Source of the DNA: Novosphingobium sp. UBA1948
GTDB lineage: Bacteria > Pseudomonadota > Alphaproteobacteria > Sphingomonadales > Sphingomonadaceae
Direction of reading: 5' to 3'
Assembly (NCBI GenBank): GCA_002336765.1
Contig: DDES01000064.1
Location: forward strand, 1-9,462
DNA length: 9,462 nt
Below, piece after piece: positions 1 through 6,171 of the stretch. A program made the position numbers and the translations under genes. Below the pieces are notes generated by a model. It was given only the letters and a program-made list of their open reading frames with translations. It searched no databases and was not told the DNA's origin. The first letter of the stretch is position 1. The number at the start of each line of letters is the position of its first letter.

Positions 1-586
1 TGGCCAGCTCCGGCTCCAGCGCGGCCAGCACGCCTTCCGCCTCCTCCAGATGGCCCGCCAGCACCAGCGCACGCACCAGCCCCGCATGGGCCGCCGCGCT
101 CTCGGGCGCCATCTCCACGATCTGCGAGAAAATGCCGGTGGCGCGCTCGCCATCGCCAGCTTCAAGCACCTCTTCGCCCATCGCCAGCAGCGGTTCGATA
201 TCGGGCGCCTGCGGCCCGCCCGCCTGCACCGGCAATTGCTTGAGCAATTGGTCGAGCATCGCCTTCAGCCCCGATTCGGTGCGCGCATTGGTGAGATCAG
301 CCACCGGCTGCCCCTGAAAGATGGCATAGACGGTGGGGATCGACTGCACGCGGAACTGCGCGGCGATAAAGCCTTCCTCGTCGACATTGACCTTGGCCAG
401 CACCACGCCCTTGTCGGCATAGTCGGCGGCGACCTTTTCCAGAACAGGGGTCAGCGCCTTGCACGGCCCGCACCATTCCGCCCAGAAATCGAGAATCACG
501 AGGCTCGTCATCGACGGTTCGACCACCGCGTTGCGGAAGCGGTCCACCGCCTTCTTTTCCTCGATGCTCAGCCCCATGCTTGCCAC
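1..586 (-). CDS. cnoX: CnoX/YbbN-type chaperedoxin (thioredoxin-TPR protein), 3' end outside window
   Basis: Cytoplasmic redox chaperone; in this family a thioredoxin domain and a TPR-like domain hold oxidation-sensitive proteins and pass them to folding chaperones. About 195 codons are visible. The thioredoxin fold covers roughly residues 5-115, with the active site WCGPC at 38-42 and the cis-proline in SIPT at residue 84. A helical TPR-like part begins near residue 125 and runs out of the window. Both active-site cysteines are present, as described for Caulobacter CnoX and unlike E. coli CnoX, so thiol reductase activity is plausible. I chose the GTG at 586 because a strong GGAGG (596-600) lies 9 nt upstream; the in-frame ATG at 577 would leave 18 nt. 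A plain thioredoxin is unlikely because the helical extension is clear. Confidence 0.85.
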   Translation of the reverse strand, partial: MASMGLSIEEKKAVDRFRNAVVEPSMTSLVILDFWAEWCGPCKALTPVLEKVAADYADKGVVLAKVNVDEEGFIAAQFRVQSIPTVYAIFQGQPVADLTNARTESGLKAMLDQLLKQLPVQAGGPQAPDIEPLLAMGEEVLEAGDGERATGIFSQIVEMAPESAAAHAGLVRALVLAGHLEEAEGVLAALEPELA

Positions 587-595
587 TGTATGCGT

Positions 596-600
596 CCTCC
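596..600 (-). promoter_or_regulatory. Ribosome binding site deciding the cnoX GTG start
   Basis: On the minus strand this reads GGAGG, 9 nt before the GTG at 586 and 18 nt before the ATG at 577. The spacing favours the GTG start and adds three residues to the protein. Confidence 0.6.
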
Positions 601-695
601 TGCTCGACTTGCGCTTCTATGTGGGCTTTTGCACGCGTTTGTGAAGGGCCAATCCGGCACCGCGCAGGAAAGTTGCCCCCATGCAAAGAATCCCC

Positions 696-724
696 TTGGC
701 AAGCGCGGCGCCCCTCGCTAAAGG
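696..724 (+). promoter_or_regulatory. Candidate sigma-70-type promoter for the tRNA-Gly pair
   Basis: TTGGCA (696-701) and TAAAGG (719-724) are separated by 17 nt and followed by the GC-rich stretch GCGCGCC, like the discriminator of stable-RNA promoters. The start of transcription would be near 731, about 45 nt before the first tRNA. The -10 match is only moderate, so this is a candidate. Confidence 0.4.
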
Positions 725-775
725 CGCGCCTCACCCCGCGATGGAGTGGCAACACATCATCGCCGAAACGCACGA

Positions 776-850
776 GCGGGCGTAGCTCAGGGGTAGAGCA
801 CAACCTTGCCAAGGTTGGGGTCGAGGGTTCGAATCCCTTCGCCCGCTCCA
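776..850 (+). tRNA. tRNA-Gly (anticodon GCC), copy 1
   Basis: A complete cloverleaf can be folded by eye. The 7-bp acceptor stem pairs 776-782 with 840-846, the anticodon stem CAACC/GGTTG (801-805/813-817) encloses loop TTGCCAA with anticodon GCC at 808-810, and the T-loop TTCGAAT is present. The discriminator is U847 and CCA is encoded at 848-850. It reads glycine codons GGC and GGU. An identical gene follows 29 nt downstream, so both are probably one transcript cut by RNase P. Confidence 0.97.
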
Positions 851-879
851 GTTTCACCGGCCTTGTATGGCCAGCCCGA

Positions 880-954
880 GCGGGCGTAGCTCAGGGGTAG
901 AGCACAACCTTGCCAAGGTTGGGGTCGAGGGTTCGAATCCCTTCGCCCGCTCCA
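880..954 (+). tRNA. tRNA-Gly (anticodon GCC), copy 2
   Basis: This is identical over all 75 nt to copy 1, with anticodon GCC at 912-914 and encoded CCA at 952-954. It starts 104 nt after copy 1. It is followed directly by a tandem repeat whose units each end with the last 25 nt of this gene. Confidence 0.97.
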
Positions 955-1212
955 GATTTTCTCATCAGCGTCGTGATCACCGGCACCCGAAATGTTCGGG
1001 CCGACCGGAACCCTCGTGAGTCCTTTGATGCGCTGCGCCGCAAGCGGCTCCGCTGGGTGGTTCGAATCCCTTCGCCCGCTCCAGTTTTTCTCATCAGCGT
1101 CGTGATCACCGGCACCCGAAATGTTCGGGCCGACCGGAACCCTCATGAGTCCTTTGATGCGCTGCGCCGCAAGCGGCTCCGCTGGGTGGTTCGAATCCCC
1201 TCGCCCGCTCCA
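955..1212 (+). repeat. Two tandem 129-bp repeats, each ending in the 3' tail of tRNA-Gly
   Basis: Unit A spans 955-1083 and unit B 1084-1212. I count three differences between them (956/1085, 1016/1145, 1071/1200). The last 25 nt of each unit, from GGTTCGAATCCC to CCA, match the T-loop, 3' acceptor strand and CCA of the tRNA at 930-954; unit B has one T-to-C change at 1200. No 5' acceptor strand, D-arm or anticodon arm precedes these tails, so they are not functional tRNAs. The about 104-nt spacer in each unit holds several inverted repeats. The arrangement recalls the E. coli tyrT operon, where tandem repeats of about 178 bp carry the 3' end of tRNA-Tyr. Function unknown. Confidence 0.92.
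986..1000 (+). other. Hairpin in repeat unit A
   Basis: CCCGAA (986-991) and TTCGGG (995-1000) form a perfect 6-bp stem with loop ATG. CGG (981-983) and CCG (1001-1003) can extend it across a small bulge. The same hairpin recurs at 1115-1129 in unit B with no change. Confidence 0.6.
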
Positions 1213-1493
1213 GTTTTCCGGGATTTTTGATAAACACTGCCCCCCGAGGATATCCAGCGGCCCTGACCGCCGCGACCGCCAAGGGTGTGGATCGCGGCGG
1301 GCATACAACAACCCGTGTTCCGGCTTTTGCCGTCAGGCAGGCCAATCTGGGTATTTCCCGATGCTGTCGAAGGCCTCACCGCTGGCTTAGGGCCCGCAAG
1401 CCGCTCTGACCGAGAGCATGATGCCGGTTACACCTTGCACCTCCCTCTCAAATGGAGCGGCACCATTTCCTCTACGAACAGCAGGGCATCCCC
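1213..1493. other. Intergenic stretch between the tRNA repeats and the lipoprotein gene
   Basis: I see no convincing gene here. There is a short imperfect hairpin at 1384-1402 (GGCTT and AAGCC around GGGCCC) with no T-run after it. The stretch should hold the promoter of the lipoprotein gene, but I see only weak -35/-10 pairs, such as TTGATA at 1227 with a poor -10 17 nt later, and no GGAAC-type sigma-EcfG motif on the plus strand. Confidence 0.4.
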
Positions 1494-1829
1494 ATGAAGA
1501 AAATGATCCCACTTACCGGACTTGTTGCCGTGGCTCTTGTGCTTGGCGGCTGCGCACAAAAGGACAAGGCCGATCAGGCCGCCGCCGCCGCGAGTGATGC
1601 GAGCAATGCTGCGGCCGAGGCCGGTTCTGCCGGTAGAGCCGCCGCCGAGGCGGCGGGCGAAGCCAGCGATGCCGCCGCAATGGTGAACGCCGCCAGCGAA
1701 CGCAACGCGGTCGCCAATTCCGCGCAGGAAGCGGCCGGTGAAAAAGCTGCCACCGCCGGCAAAGCCGCCGAAGCGGCGGGCGATCGGGCCAGATCCGCTG
1801 GCGACAAGGCCAAAAAGGCCGCCAATTAA
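1494..1829 (+). CDS. Small alanine-rich lipoprotein
   Basis: The 111-residue protein begins with a lipoprotein signal peptide: basic MKK, a hydrophobic core, and the lipobox LGGC with the lipidated cysteine at residue 20. Cleavage would leave about 92 residues, of which roughly 40% are alanine, with regularly spaced Glu, Asp, Lys, Arg and Ser. This pattern suggests a long helix or coiled coil, perhaps between the membrane and the cell wall. The start at 1494 puts the signal peptide at the N-terminus; an in-frame ATG at 1452 would add 14 charged residues before it and is unlikely. It lies 105 nt upstream of a small membrane-protein gene on the same strand. I do not recognise a named family, and low complexity makes homology claims unsafe. 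Confidence 0.75.
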   Translation: MKKMIPLTGLVAVALVLGGCAQKDKADQAAAAASDASNAAAEAGSAGRAAAEAAGEASDAAAMVNAASERNAVANSAQEAAGEKAATAGKAAEAAGDRARSAGDKAKKAAN

Positions 1830-1835
1830 GTGATC

Positions 1836-1906
1836 GGGGAGCCGGACCGGATGGACCACGCGACGGCTCCCCACCCCATCCGGCTCCGGCCCGACACGTC
1901 CGGGCC
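1836..1906 (+). promoter_or_regulatory. Set of competing hairpins between the two small envelope genes
   Basis: Three stems can form. H1 pairs GGGGAGCC (1836-1843) with GGCTCCCC (1865-1872). H2 pairs 1841-1854 with 1876-1890, 14 bp with one bulged C at 1884. H3 pairs GGCCCG (1888-1893) with CGGGCC (1901-1906). H2 shares bases with both H1 (1841-1843) and H3 (1888-1890), so H1 plus H3 and H2 alone are alternative states. No T-run follows, so this is not a standard intrinsic terminator. It could be an mRNA processing or stability element, or a leader controlling the gene at 1935. Confidence 0.5.
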
Positions 1907-1934
1907 AAAGCGCCAAGAAAGTGCAAGGTATATC

Positions 1935-2081
1935 ATGTTTTACGGCATCGCAGGCCTTCTGATCATTCTGTGGCTGCTCGGATTTTCTGTCTTTCACATA
2001 GCGGGCTCGCTGATTCACCTTGTGCTGGTGATCGCGCTGGCCATGTTTGTGCTCGGACTGCTGCGCGGCAAACAACCGTAA
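1935..2081 (+). CDS. 48-residue two-helix membrane protein (resembles the lmo0937/DUF5670 family)
   Basis: Two hydrophobic segments, about residues 4-20 and 25-43, are joined by a short HIAGS-type turn and end in a basic tail (RGKQP). The layout, with WLLG in the first helix and a Gly-x-x-[IL]-H motif before the second, resembles the small lmo0937-type membrane proteins often found among envelope or general stress genes. Function is unknown. An AAGG (1925-1928) lies 6 nt before the ATG. It ends 19 bp before the convergent stop of the PhyR-like gene. Confidence 0.8.
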   Translation: MFYGIAGLLIILWLLGFSVFHIAGSLIHLVLVIALAMFVLGLLRGKQP

Positions 2082-2100
2082 GCGCGCGGCAGACGGCGGG

Positions 2101-3150
2101 TCAGGGCGTATCCCGCGCGTCTTCCGCCTTCGTCTCGGTGATCTGTGTCAGCGCGCTCTTCACACGAGTCGCCTCTTCGGCCAGCCTCGCCTCCCTGCGC
2201 GCCGAGAGCGGATCGGAAATGCCCATCCCCTCGGATTCCGCATTAAGCTGGCCATCGAGATCCGAATCCCAATCGGCCAGCAGCCCGTGCTTCTCGTCAT
2301 TGCTGAGATCGGGGTCGGCCAGCAAGGCCTCGGGCGTGTCGAAATGCTTGCGCGGATCGGGGGTAACATCGTCCATGACGAGAATGGCGGGGGCCACAGT
2401 CCGCTCGGCCGCAGTGCGGTGGAGCAGCAAGGCTTGCGCGATCATCGCGGCCACCGCTTCCGTCGTGAAAGGTTCGGAAAGAACGAAGGTCGGCTCGTTG
2501 CCCCGACCTGTCAGCAAATCGGCGGGAAAGGCGGTATAGATAATCACCGGCACATCGGTGATGGCCAGAATGGCCGCTGCCGCGTCAATCCCGCTGGTGC
2601 CAACCGAAAGGCTGATATCGGCCAGCACCAGTTCGGGGCAAGCCTTGGCGGCAAGCGCCACGCCGGCCTCGCGCGTCGGCGAGACACCGGCGAGATCATG
2701 CCCCAGTTCCTTGATGATCGCCATGATCTGGCCTGCCACCACCGGCGCGTCCTCAATGATGAGAATATCGGCATGAAGGTTTCTGACGGCATTGCGCGCC
2801 GTGGCAATGTCGGCCGCGATCTGCGCCACAGGGTGATCCAGGATCTCTGCCGCCTGGGCAATGGTAAAGCCTTCCACGGCAGTCAGCAGCATCGACTGGC
2901 GCGTGCGCAGGGTGAACGGATCGGCCATGCCCGCGCCCGCTCCTGTCAGATCATGCCCTGGCAGGCGATGGAACGCGCGATAGAATTCCGTGCGCGAGAG
3001 GGCAGCCTGCCCCGGTTCGCCCATGGTTGCGGCGAGGCTTTCAACCAGTTGGCTGACCGCGGCATCGCCCGGCCTTTGCGAGCCGGTCAGCGCGCGCGCA
3101 TAGCGGCGCAGATAGGGGACATATCCAAGATAATCGGAGGGCATCGGCAT
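2101..3150 (-). CDS. Divergent PhyR-type response regulator with a fused C-terminal tail
   Basis: PhyR proteins carry a sigma-factor-like domain that, once the receiver is phosphorylated, sequesters the anti-sigma factor NepR and frees EcfG, switching on the alphaproteobacterial general stress response. Here the sigma-like part covers residues 1-125 (PYLRRYARALTGSQ at 12-25; a sigma4-like helical region about 80-122). The receiver covers about 127-245, with acidic residues E133 and D134, phosphoacceptor D178 (LADIS) and T206. The normally conserved lysine is E226 (SEPF instead of a KPF-type motif). Residues about 250-349 form an acidic tail that ordinary PhyR lacks. Start 3150 is chosen because AAGGA (3157-3161) lies 6 nt upstream and the N-terminus then matches PhyR. 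No nepR or ecfG is adjacent, so this is probably a paralogue rather than the main PhyR. Confidence 0.85.
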   Translation of the reverse strand: MPMPSDYLGYVPYLRRYARALTGSQRPGDAAVSQLVESLAATMGEPGQAALSRTEFYRAFHRLPGHDLTGAGAGMADPFTLRTRQSMLLTAVEGFTIAQAAEILDHPVAQIAADIATARNAVRNLHADILIIEDAPVVAGQIMAIIKELGHDLAGVSPTREAGVALAAKACPELVLADISLSVGTSGIDAAAAILAITDVPVIIYTAFPADLLTGRGNEPTFVLSEPFTTEAVAAMIAQALLLHRTAAERTVAPAILVMDDVTPDPRKHFDTPEALLADPDLSNDEKHGLLADWDSDLDGQLNAESEGMGISDPLSARREARLAEEATRVKSALTQITETKAEDARDTP

Positions 3151-3177
3151 GGTTTTTCCTTCGGAACGGCCATGGCA

Positions 3178-3202
3178 AACGCCTCGATGCCGGGAAAGTT
3201 CC
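3178..3202 (-). promoter_or_regulatory. Sigma-EcfG (general stress) promoter of the PhyR-like gene
   Basis: On the minus strand GGAAC (3198-3202) and CGTT (3178-3181) are separated by exactly 16 nt, matching the alphaproteobacterial EcfG consensus GGAAC-N16/17-CGTT. Transcription would begin near 3171, leaving a leader of about 20 nt before the ATG at 3150. This makes the PhyR-like gene a likely member of the stress regulon it resembles. Confidence 0.8.
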
Positions 3203-3711
3203 GTCTGCCGCCAAAACCGGAGACGCCGTTTGCGCGGTGCCGGACGATAGTATTCCCGTCGCGGAACCCAGGGGTTTCCTCGCCAATGCCTTTGTCGAGC
3301 GGGCCATGCCCCTGTTTCATGCGGATTGCGGCTGGCACACAGGCCACCTTGGGCATGCCCCACCCGCTACCGGTGCCATGACTGGCGCATGGGGGGAGCC
3401 AAACCCGTCCGCCAAGTCTGCCACGAATCATGGCCAGAGACGCCCTGCCCGCCTTCAGCGCCGCAGCCCGTGTCGATGGGTTGCATCGCCATCACAGCCC
3501 TCCCGCTGCCCACCCGCGCGCTCTGCTGCAGCGGCGGCATCGGCCCGCAAACAGCATATCCCCACAAGTTCGGCGCATTCCCCCTTGCCTTTGGGCAATA
3601 TTCGCTGCACCGCTTGCGCCCAGCTTTACGGTGGCACCTCTCTTGTTCATGGGGGGTTCACCCAAAAATCCCCACTCGCCCACTCTGGGTGTACACAGTC
3701 TAGACAAGGAC
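3203..3711. other. Gene-free stretch between two divergent genes
   Basis: The open frames here lack a plausible ribosome binding site or recognisable protein. Visible elements are an inverted repeat TTGCC/GGCAA (3585-3598) and two adjacent 8-bp palindromes, GTGTACAC (3689-3696) and GTCTAGAC (3698-3705), just before the autotransporter ribosome binding site. I could not identify a clear promoter for the autotransporter. Confidence 0.45.
3689..3705. promoter_or_regulatory. Pair of adjacent palindromes upstream of the autotransporter start
   Basis: GTGTACAC and GTCTAGAC, each a perfect 8-bp palindrome, are separated by one base and end 6 nt before the AGGA at 3712-3715. They could be an operator or part of the untranslated leader; chance is also possible. 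Confidence 0.3.
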
Positions 3712-3721
3712 AGGATCGGAC

Positions 3722-6016
3722 ATGGCCGGCGCCACGAACATGATGCCTCTTACCGCTTCGCGAGCACGCAAGTTTGCCGTTCTGGCTCTGGCCGCCAGCG
3801 CGCTGGCCGCGCCTTCCGCTGCTTTCGCCACCTGCACGTTGAGCGGCACCGCCGTCACCTGCGACGGCGCCTCGGCAGCCTACACCTACACCGGCAGCAG
3901 CGCCGCGCAGGTGACCGTCAATTCGGGCGCCACCGTCACCGCCCCGCTGGTGGTGGCCGTCTCCGGTTCGACGCTGACCAACACCGGTTCGATCACCAAC
4001 ACCGCCATCCAGTATGGCGTGCAATATGGTGACAATGCCACGATCACCAACAATGGCACCATTACCTCGACCGGTTCGAGCACCGGCGCGGGCGCGATCA
4101 ATGTCGGCGCCAACAGCACGGTGACCAACAATTCCGTGCTCACCGCCTATGCGGGCACGCCCGCGGTGAATTTCGGCGTCAACGGCCGCTTCGTGAACAA
4201 CACCGCCGCCACCGCCGCCGTGTCGGGCAACATCGCCTTTGGCGTGAACACCGGCAGCAATATCGGCCGTTTCGAGAACTACAACCTCACCTACGGCTTC
4301 ACCGGCGTGGTGACGGGCAGCGGCAACCTGTCGGTCATCAACAGCGGCACGTTCACCGGCACGATCAGCCAGCTTCCCGTGGCGGGCAGCAATGCCGTGT
4401 CGATCACCAACAACACCGGCGGCATCTTCTCGGGCGTGATCAGCACGGGTGACACCACCACGCTGAGCAACAGCGGCACGATGTATCTCTATGCGGGCAG
4501 CACGCTGGGCTATTACTACACCGCGGGCGGCACCTCGCTGCTGAGCAATGCCGGTTCGCTGACCATCGGCACCGCCTCGGCGCCCGCCCTGCTCAACGTG
4601 GCGGGCAATTTCGCGCAGACCAGCGCGGGCACGCTCAACATCGCCATCGCCCCTGCGGGCACGGCGGCCACCGCGCCGGGTTACAACTATAGCCAGATCG
4701 CCACCACCGGCACGGCCACGCTGGGCGGCACGCTCAACCTCAACGTGGCGGCGGGCTTCTATCCCACCGGCTCGGTCTACAAGGTGATCGACGCCAAGGG
4801 CGGCATCTCGGGCAATTTCTCGAGCGTGACGGGCGCCGATCTGCTGTTCGTCAGCTTTATCAACAATGGCATCGTGGCATCGGGCACGGGACAGGCGTAC
4901 CAGTTCACCGCGCTGCACAAGTCCTATGCGACAGTGCTGGGCCAGAACAGCGCCACCCCCAATCAGCTTGCGGTCGCGGGCGGCCTCGACAAGCTGCTGA
5001 CCTATGCCAACACCAACACCGGCACCGATGCCGCCTCGCTGCTGGGTCAGGTCGATATTCTCGACATCAACCAGGCCAAGGGCTTCCTCGACCAGCTCTC
5101 GCCCGCAGGCTATCTCGCCTATGCACAGGCGCTGCACGATCAGGCCAACACTTTCTCGCGGCTGATCGGCCTGCGCATGAACGACCAGAACAGCGACCAT
5201 CCCGAAGACGGCTGGTGGCTGACCCCCTCGTACCAGTCGAGCTTCACCTCGGTGACGGGCACCGCGCGCACCAAGCAGTCGCTGCTGGGCTTCTCGGGCG
5301 GTTATGACTTCTCGGGCCCGCGCCATGTGTTCGGCGCCGCGCTCAACCTCTCGTGGAATACGCTCAAGAACGGCAACGCCACGTTGACGGGCACCAACCG
5401 CGACTATGGCATCGCGCTCTATGGCGCGCAGAGCTTCGGCCCGATCCGTCTGTCGGGTCAGGTCGCCTATCACTCGGGCAAGGCCTCGGTCACCCGCGCG
5501 ATGCAATTGGGCAATTATTACCGCACCTCGACCGGCTCGGGCACGGAAAACCTGCTCAAGGCCACCGCGCAGGTCGGCTTCAACCTCACCGCCAAGGGCT
5601 TCACCCTGCAGCCCTTCGTGGGCGTGGACTATGCCAAGGGCAAGATCAGCAGCTTTACCGAAACCGGTGGCGGCGCTGCCAATCTGACCGTCAGCAGCAT
5701 CAACGCCGACCGCACCGACCTGATCGCGGGCGTGTCCTTCACCCGCTCGAAGGGCAAATGGCGTCCTTACACCACGGTCACCTATCGCAACCTGCAATCG
5801 GGTGGCGACAACACGGTCACCGCCTATCTCAACGGCGATTCCAGCACCGCCTTCACCGTGGCGGGCCTCGCCAAGCTGAAGACCGAGGTGGATGTGAACG
5901 CGGGCATGAACATCGTGTTCGACGATGCTGGTTCGCTGTTCTTCGGCTATCAGGGCACCTATCGCAGCAATTTCAAGGCGCATGGCATCAATCTGGGCAT
6001 CCGCCTCGAATTCTGA
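3722..6016 (+). CDS. Type Va autotransporter with beta-helix passenger
   Basis: This 764-residue protein is predicted to export its own passenger through a C-terminal outer-membrane barrel. A signal peptide covers about residues 1-36 (cleavage after AFA). The passenger, about 37-480, is rich in Gly, Thr, Ser and Asn, with repeated NTGSITN/NNGTITS-like turns typical of a beta-helix. The only two cysteines I see, 38 and 47, could form a disulfide at its N-terminus. The barrel begins near residue 490 (DGWWLTP) and spans about 270 residues, the usual size of the autotransporter beta domain, ending in NLGIRLEF with a terminal Phe as expected for Bam recognition. AGGA (3712-3715) lies 6 nt before the ATG; later in-frame ATGs at 3740 and 3743 are possible. 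No protease or other catalytic motif is evident, so adhesion or surface structure is likelier than enzymatic activity. Confidence 0.93.
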   Translation: MAGATNMMPLTASRARKFAVLALAASALAAPSAAFATCTLSGTAVTCDGASAAYTYTGSSAAQVTVNSGATVTAPLVVAVSGSTLTNTGSITNTAIQYGVQYGDNATITNNGTITSTGSSTGAGAINVGANSTVTNNSVLTAYAGTPAVNFGVNGRFVNNTAATAAVSGNIAFGVNTGSNIGRFENYNLTYGFTGVVTGSGNLSVINSGTFTGTISQLPVAGSNAVSITNNTGGIFSGVISTGDTTTLSNSGTMYLYAGSTLGYYYTAGGTSLLSNAGSLTIGTASAPALLNVAGNFAQTSAGTLNIAIAPAGTAATAPGYNYSQIATTGTATLGGTLNLNVAAGFYPTGSVYKVIDAKGGISGNFSSVTGADLLFVSFINNGIVASGTGQAYQFTALHKSYATVLGQNSATPNQLAVAGGLDKLLTYANTNTGTDAASLLGQVDILDINQAKGFLDQLSPAGYLAYAQALHDQANTFSRLIGLRMNDQNSDHPEDGWWLTPSYQSSFTSVTGTARTKQSLLGFSGGYDFSGPRHVFGAALNLSWNTLKNGNATLTGTNRDYGIALYGAQSFGPIRLSGQVAYHSGKASVTRAMQLGNYYRTSTGSGTENLLKATAQVGFNLTAKGFTLQPFVGVDYAKGKISSFTETGGGAANLTVSSINADRTDLIAGVSFTRSKGKWRPYTTVTYRNLQSGGDNTVTAYLNGDSSTAFTVAGLAKLKTEVDVNAGMNIVFDDAGSLFFGYQGTYRSNFKAHGINLGIRLEF

Positions 6017-6040
6017 TCCACGCCTTGGCATGGCATGAAG

Positions 6041-6074
6041 GGCGGCGTCGGGCACAGGTCCGGCGCCGCCTTTT
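6041..6074 (+). terminator. Intrinsic terminator of the autotransporter gene
   Basis: 6041-6052 pairs with 6059-6070, 12 bp including two G-U pairs, around a 6-nt loop, and is followed by TTTT at 6071-6074. It lies 24 nt after the stop codon, so olsB downstream needs its own promoter. Confidence 0.85.
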
Positions 6075-6095
6075 CGTGTGGTGCATGCCTGTTGA

Positions 6096-6135
6096 ATGTC
6101 ACAAACCTATCACGTGAATGACACCACCATGTCAT
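6096..6135 (+). promoter_or_regulatory. Double Pho box (four PhoB half-sites) upstream of olsB
   Basis: Four related heptamers, ATGTCAC (6096), CTATCAC (6107), ATGACAC (6118) and ATGTCAT (6129), recur with an exact 11-bp period separated by 4-nt spacers. This is the architecture of PhoB sites (consensus CTGTCAT-N4-CTGTCAT); each unit matches the heptamer at 4-6 of 7 positions. The array ends 36 nt before the olsB ATG. Confidence 0.75.
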
Positions 6136-6144
6136 GCTCAGCGG

Positions 6145-6150
6145 TTAATT
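6145..6150 (+). promoter_or_regulatory. Candidate -10 element of the olsB Pho promoter
   Basis: TTAATT begins 9 nt after the last Pho half-site, about where PhoB-dependent promoters, which lack a normal -35, place the -10. Transcription would start near 6157, giving a very short leader before the AAGGAG at 6161-6166. Confidence 0.45.
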
Positions 6151-6171
6151 CCGGCGTCATAAGGAGACGCC

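Noticed and set aside
50..721. Plus-strand open frame across the cnoX gene
   Set aside because: It is antisense to a thioredoxin domain with WCGPC and cis-proline, and the frame has no plausible start signal.
955..1212. Possible CRISPR array or phage attachment sites in the tandem repeat
   Set aside because: The 129-bp units repeat in full with no unique spacers, so it is not CRISPR. No integrase or foreign gene lies between the tRNA tails, so the att-site reading has no support here, although an old excision scar cannot be excluded.
787..1311. Minus-strand open frames across the tRNA-Gly genes and repeats, with repeated GAGEGIRTLDP-like peptides
   Set aside because: These peptides are translations of tRNA sequence and are a well-known source of spurious database proteins.
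1452..1493. Upstream ATG extending the lipoprotein by 14 residues
   Set aside because: The extension is charged and would bury the lipoprotein signal peptide inside the protein; the ATG at 1494 gives a standard signal sequence.
2047..3381. A 444-codon plus-strand open frame over the PhyR-like gene
   Set aside because: It is antisense to a recognisable two-domain regulator, overlaps the 48-residue gene and shows no domain or ribosome binding site.
3647..6055. An 802-codon open frame on the minus strand across the autotransporter gene
   Set aside because: It lies opposite a clear autotransporter with signal peptide and barrel. Its His/Arg/Gly/Ala-rich composition is what GC-rich antisense frames give, and it has no recognisable domain.
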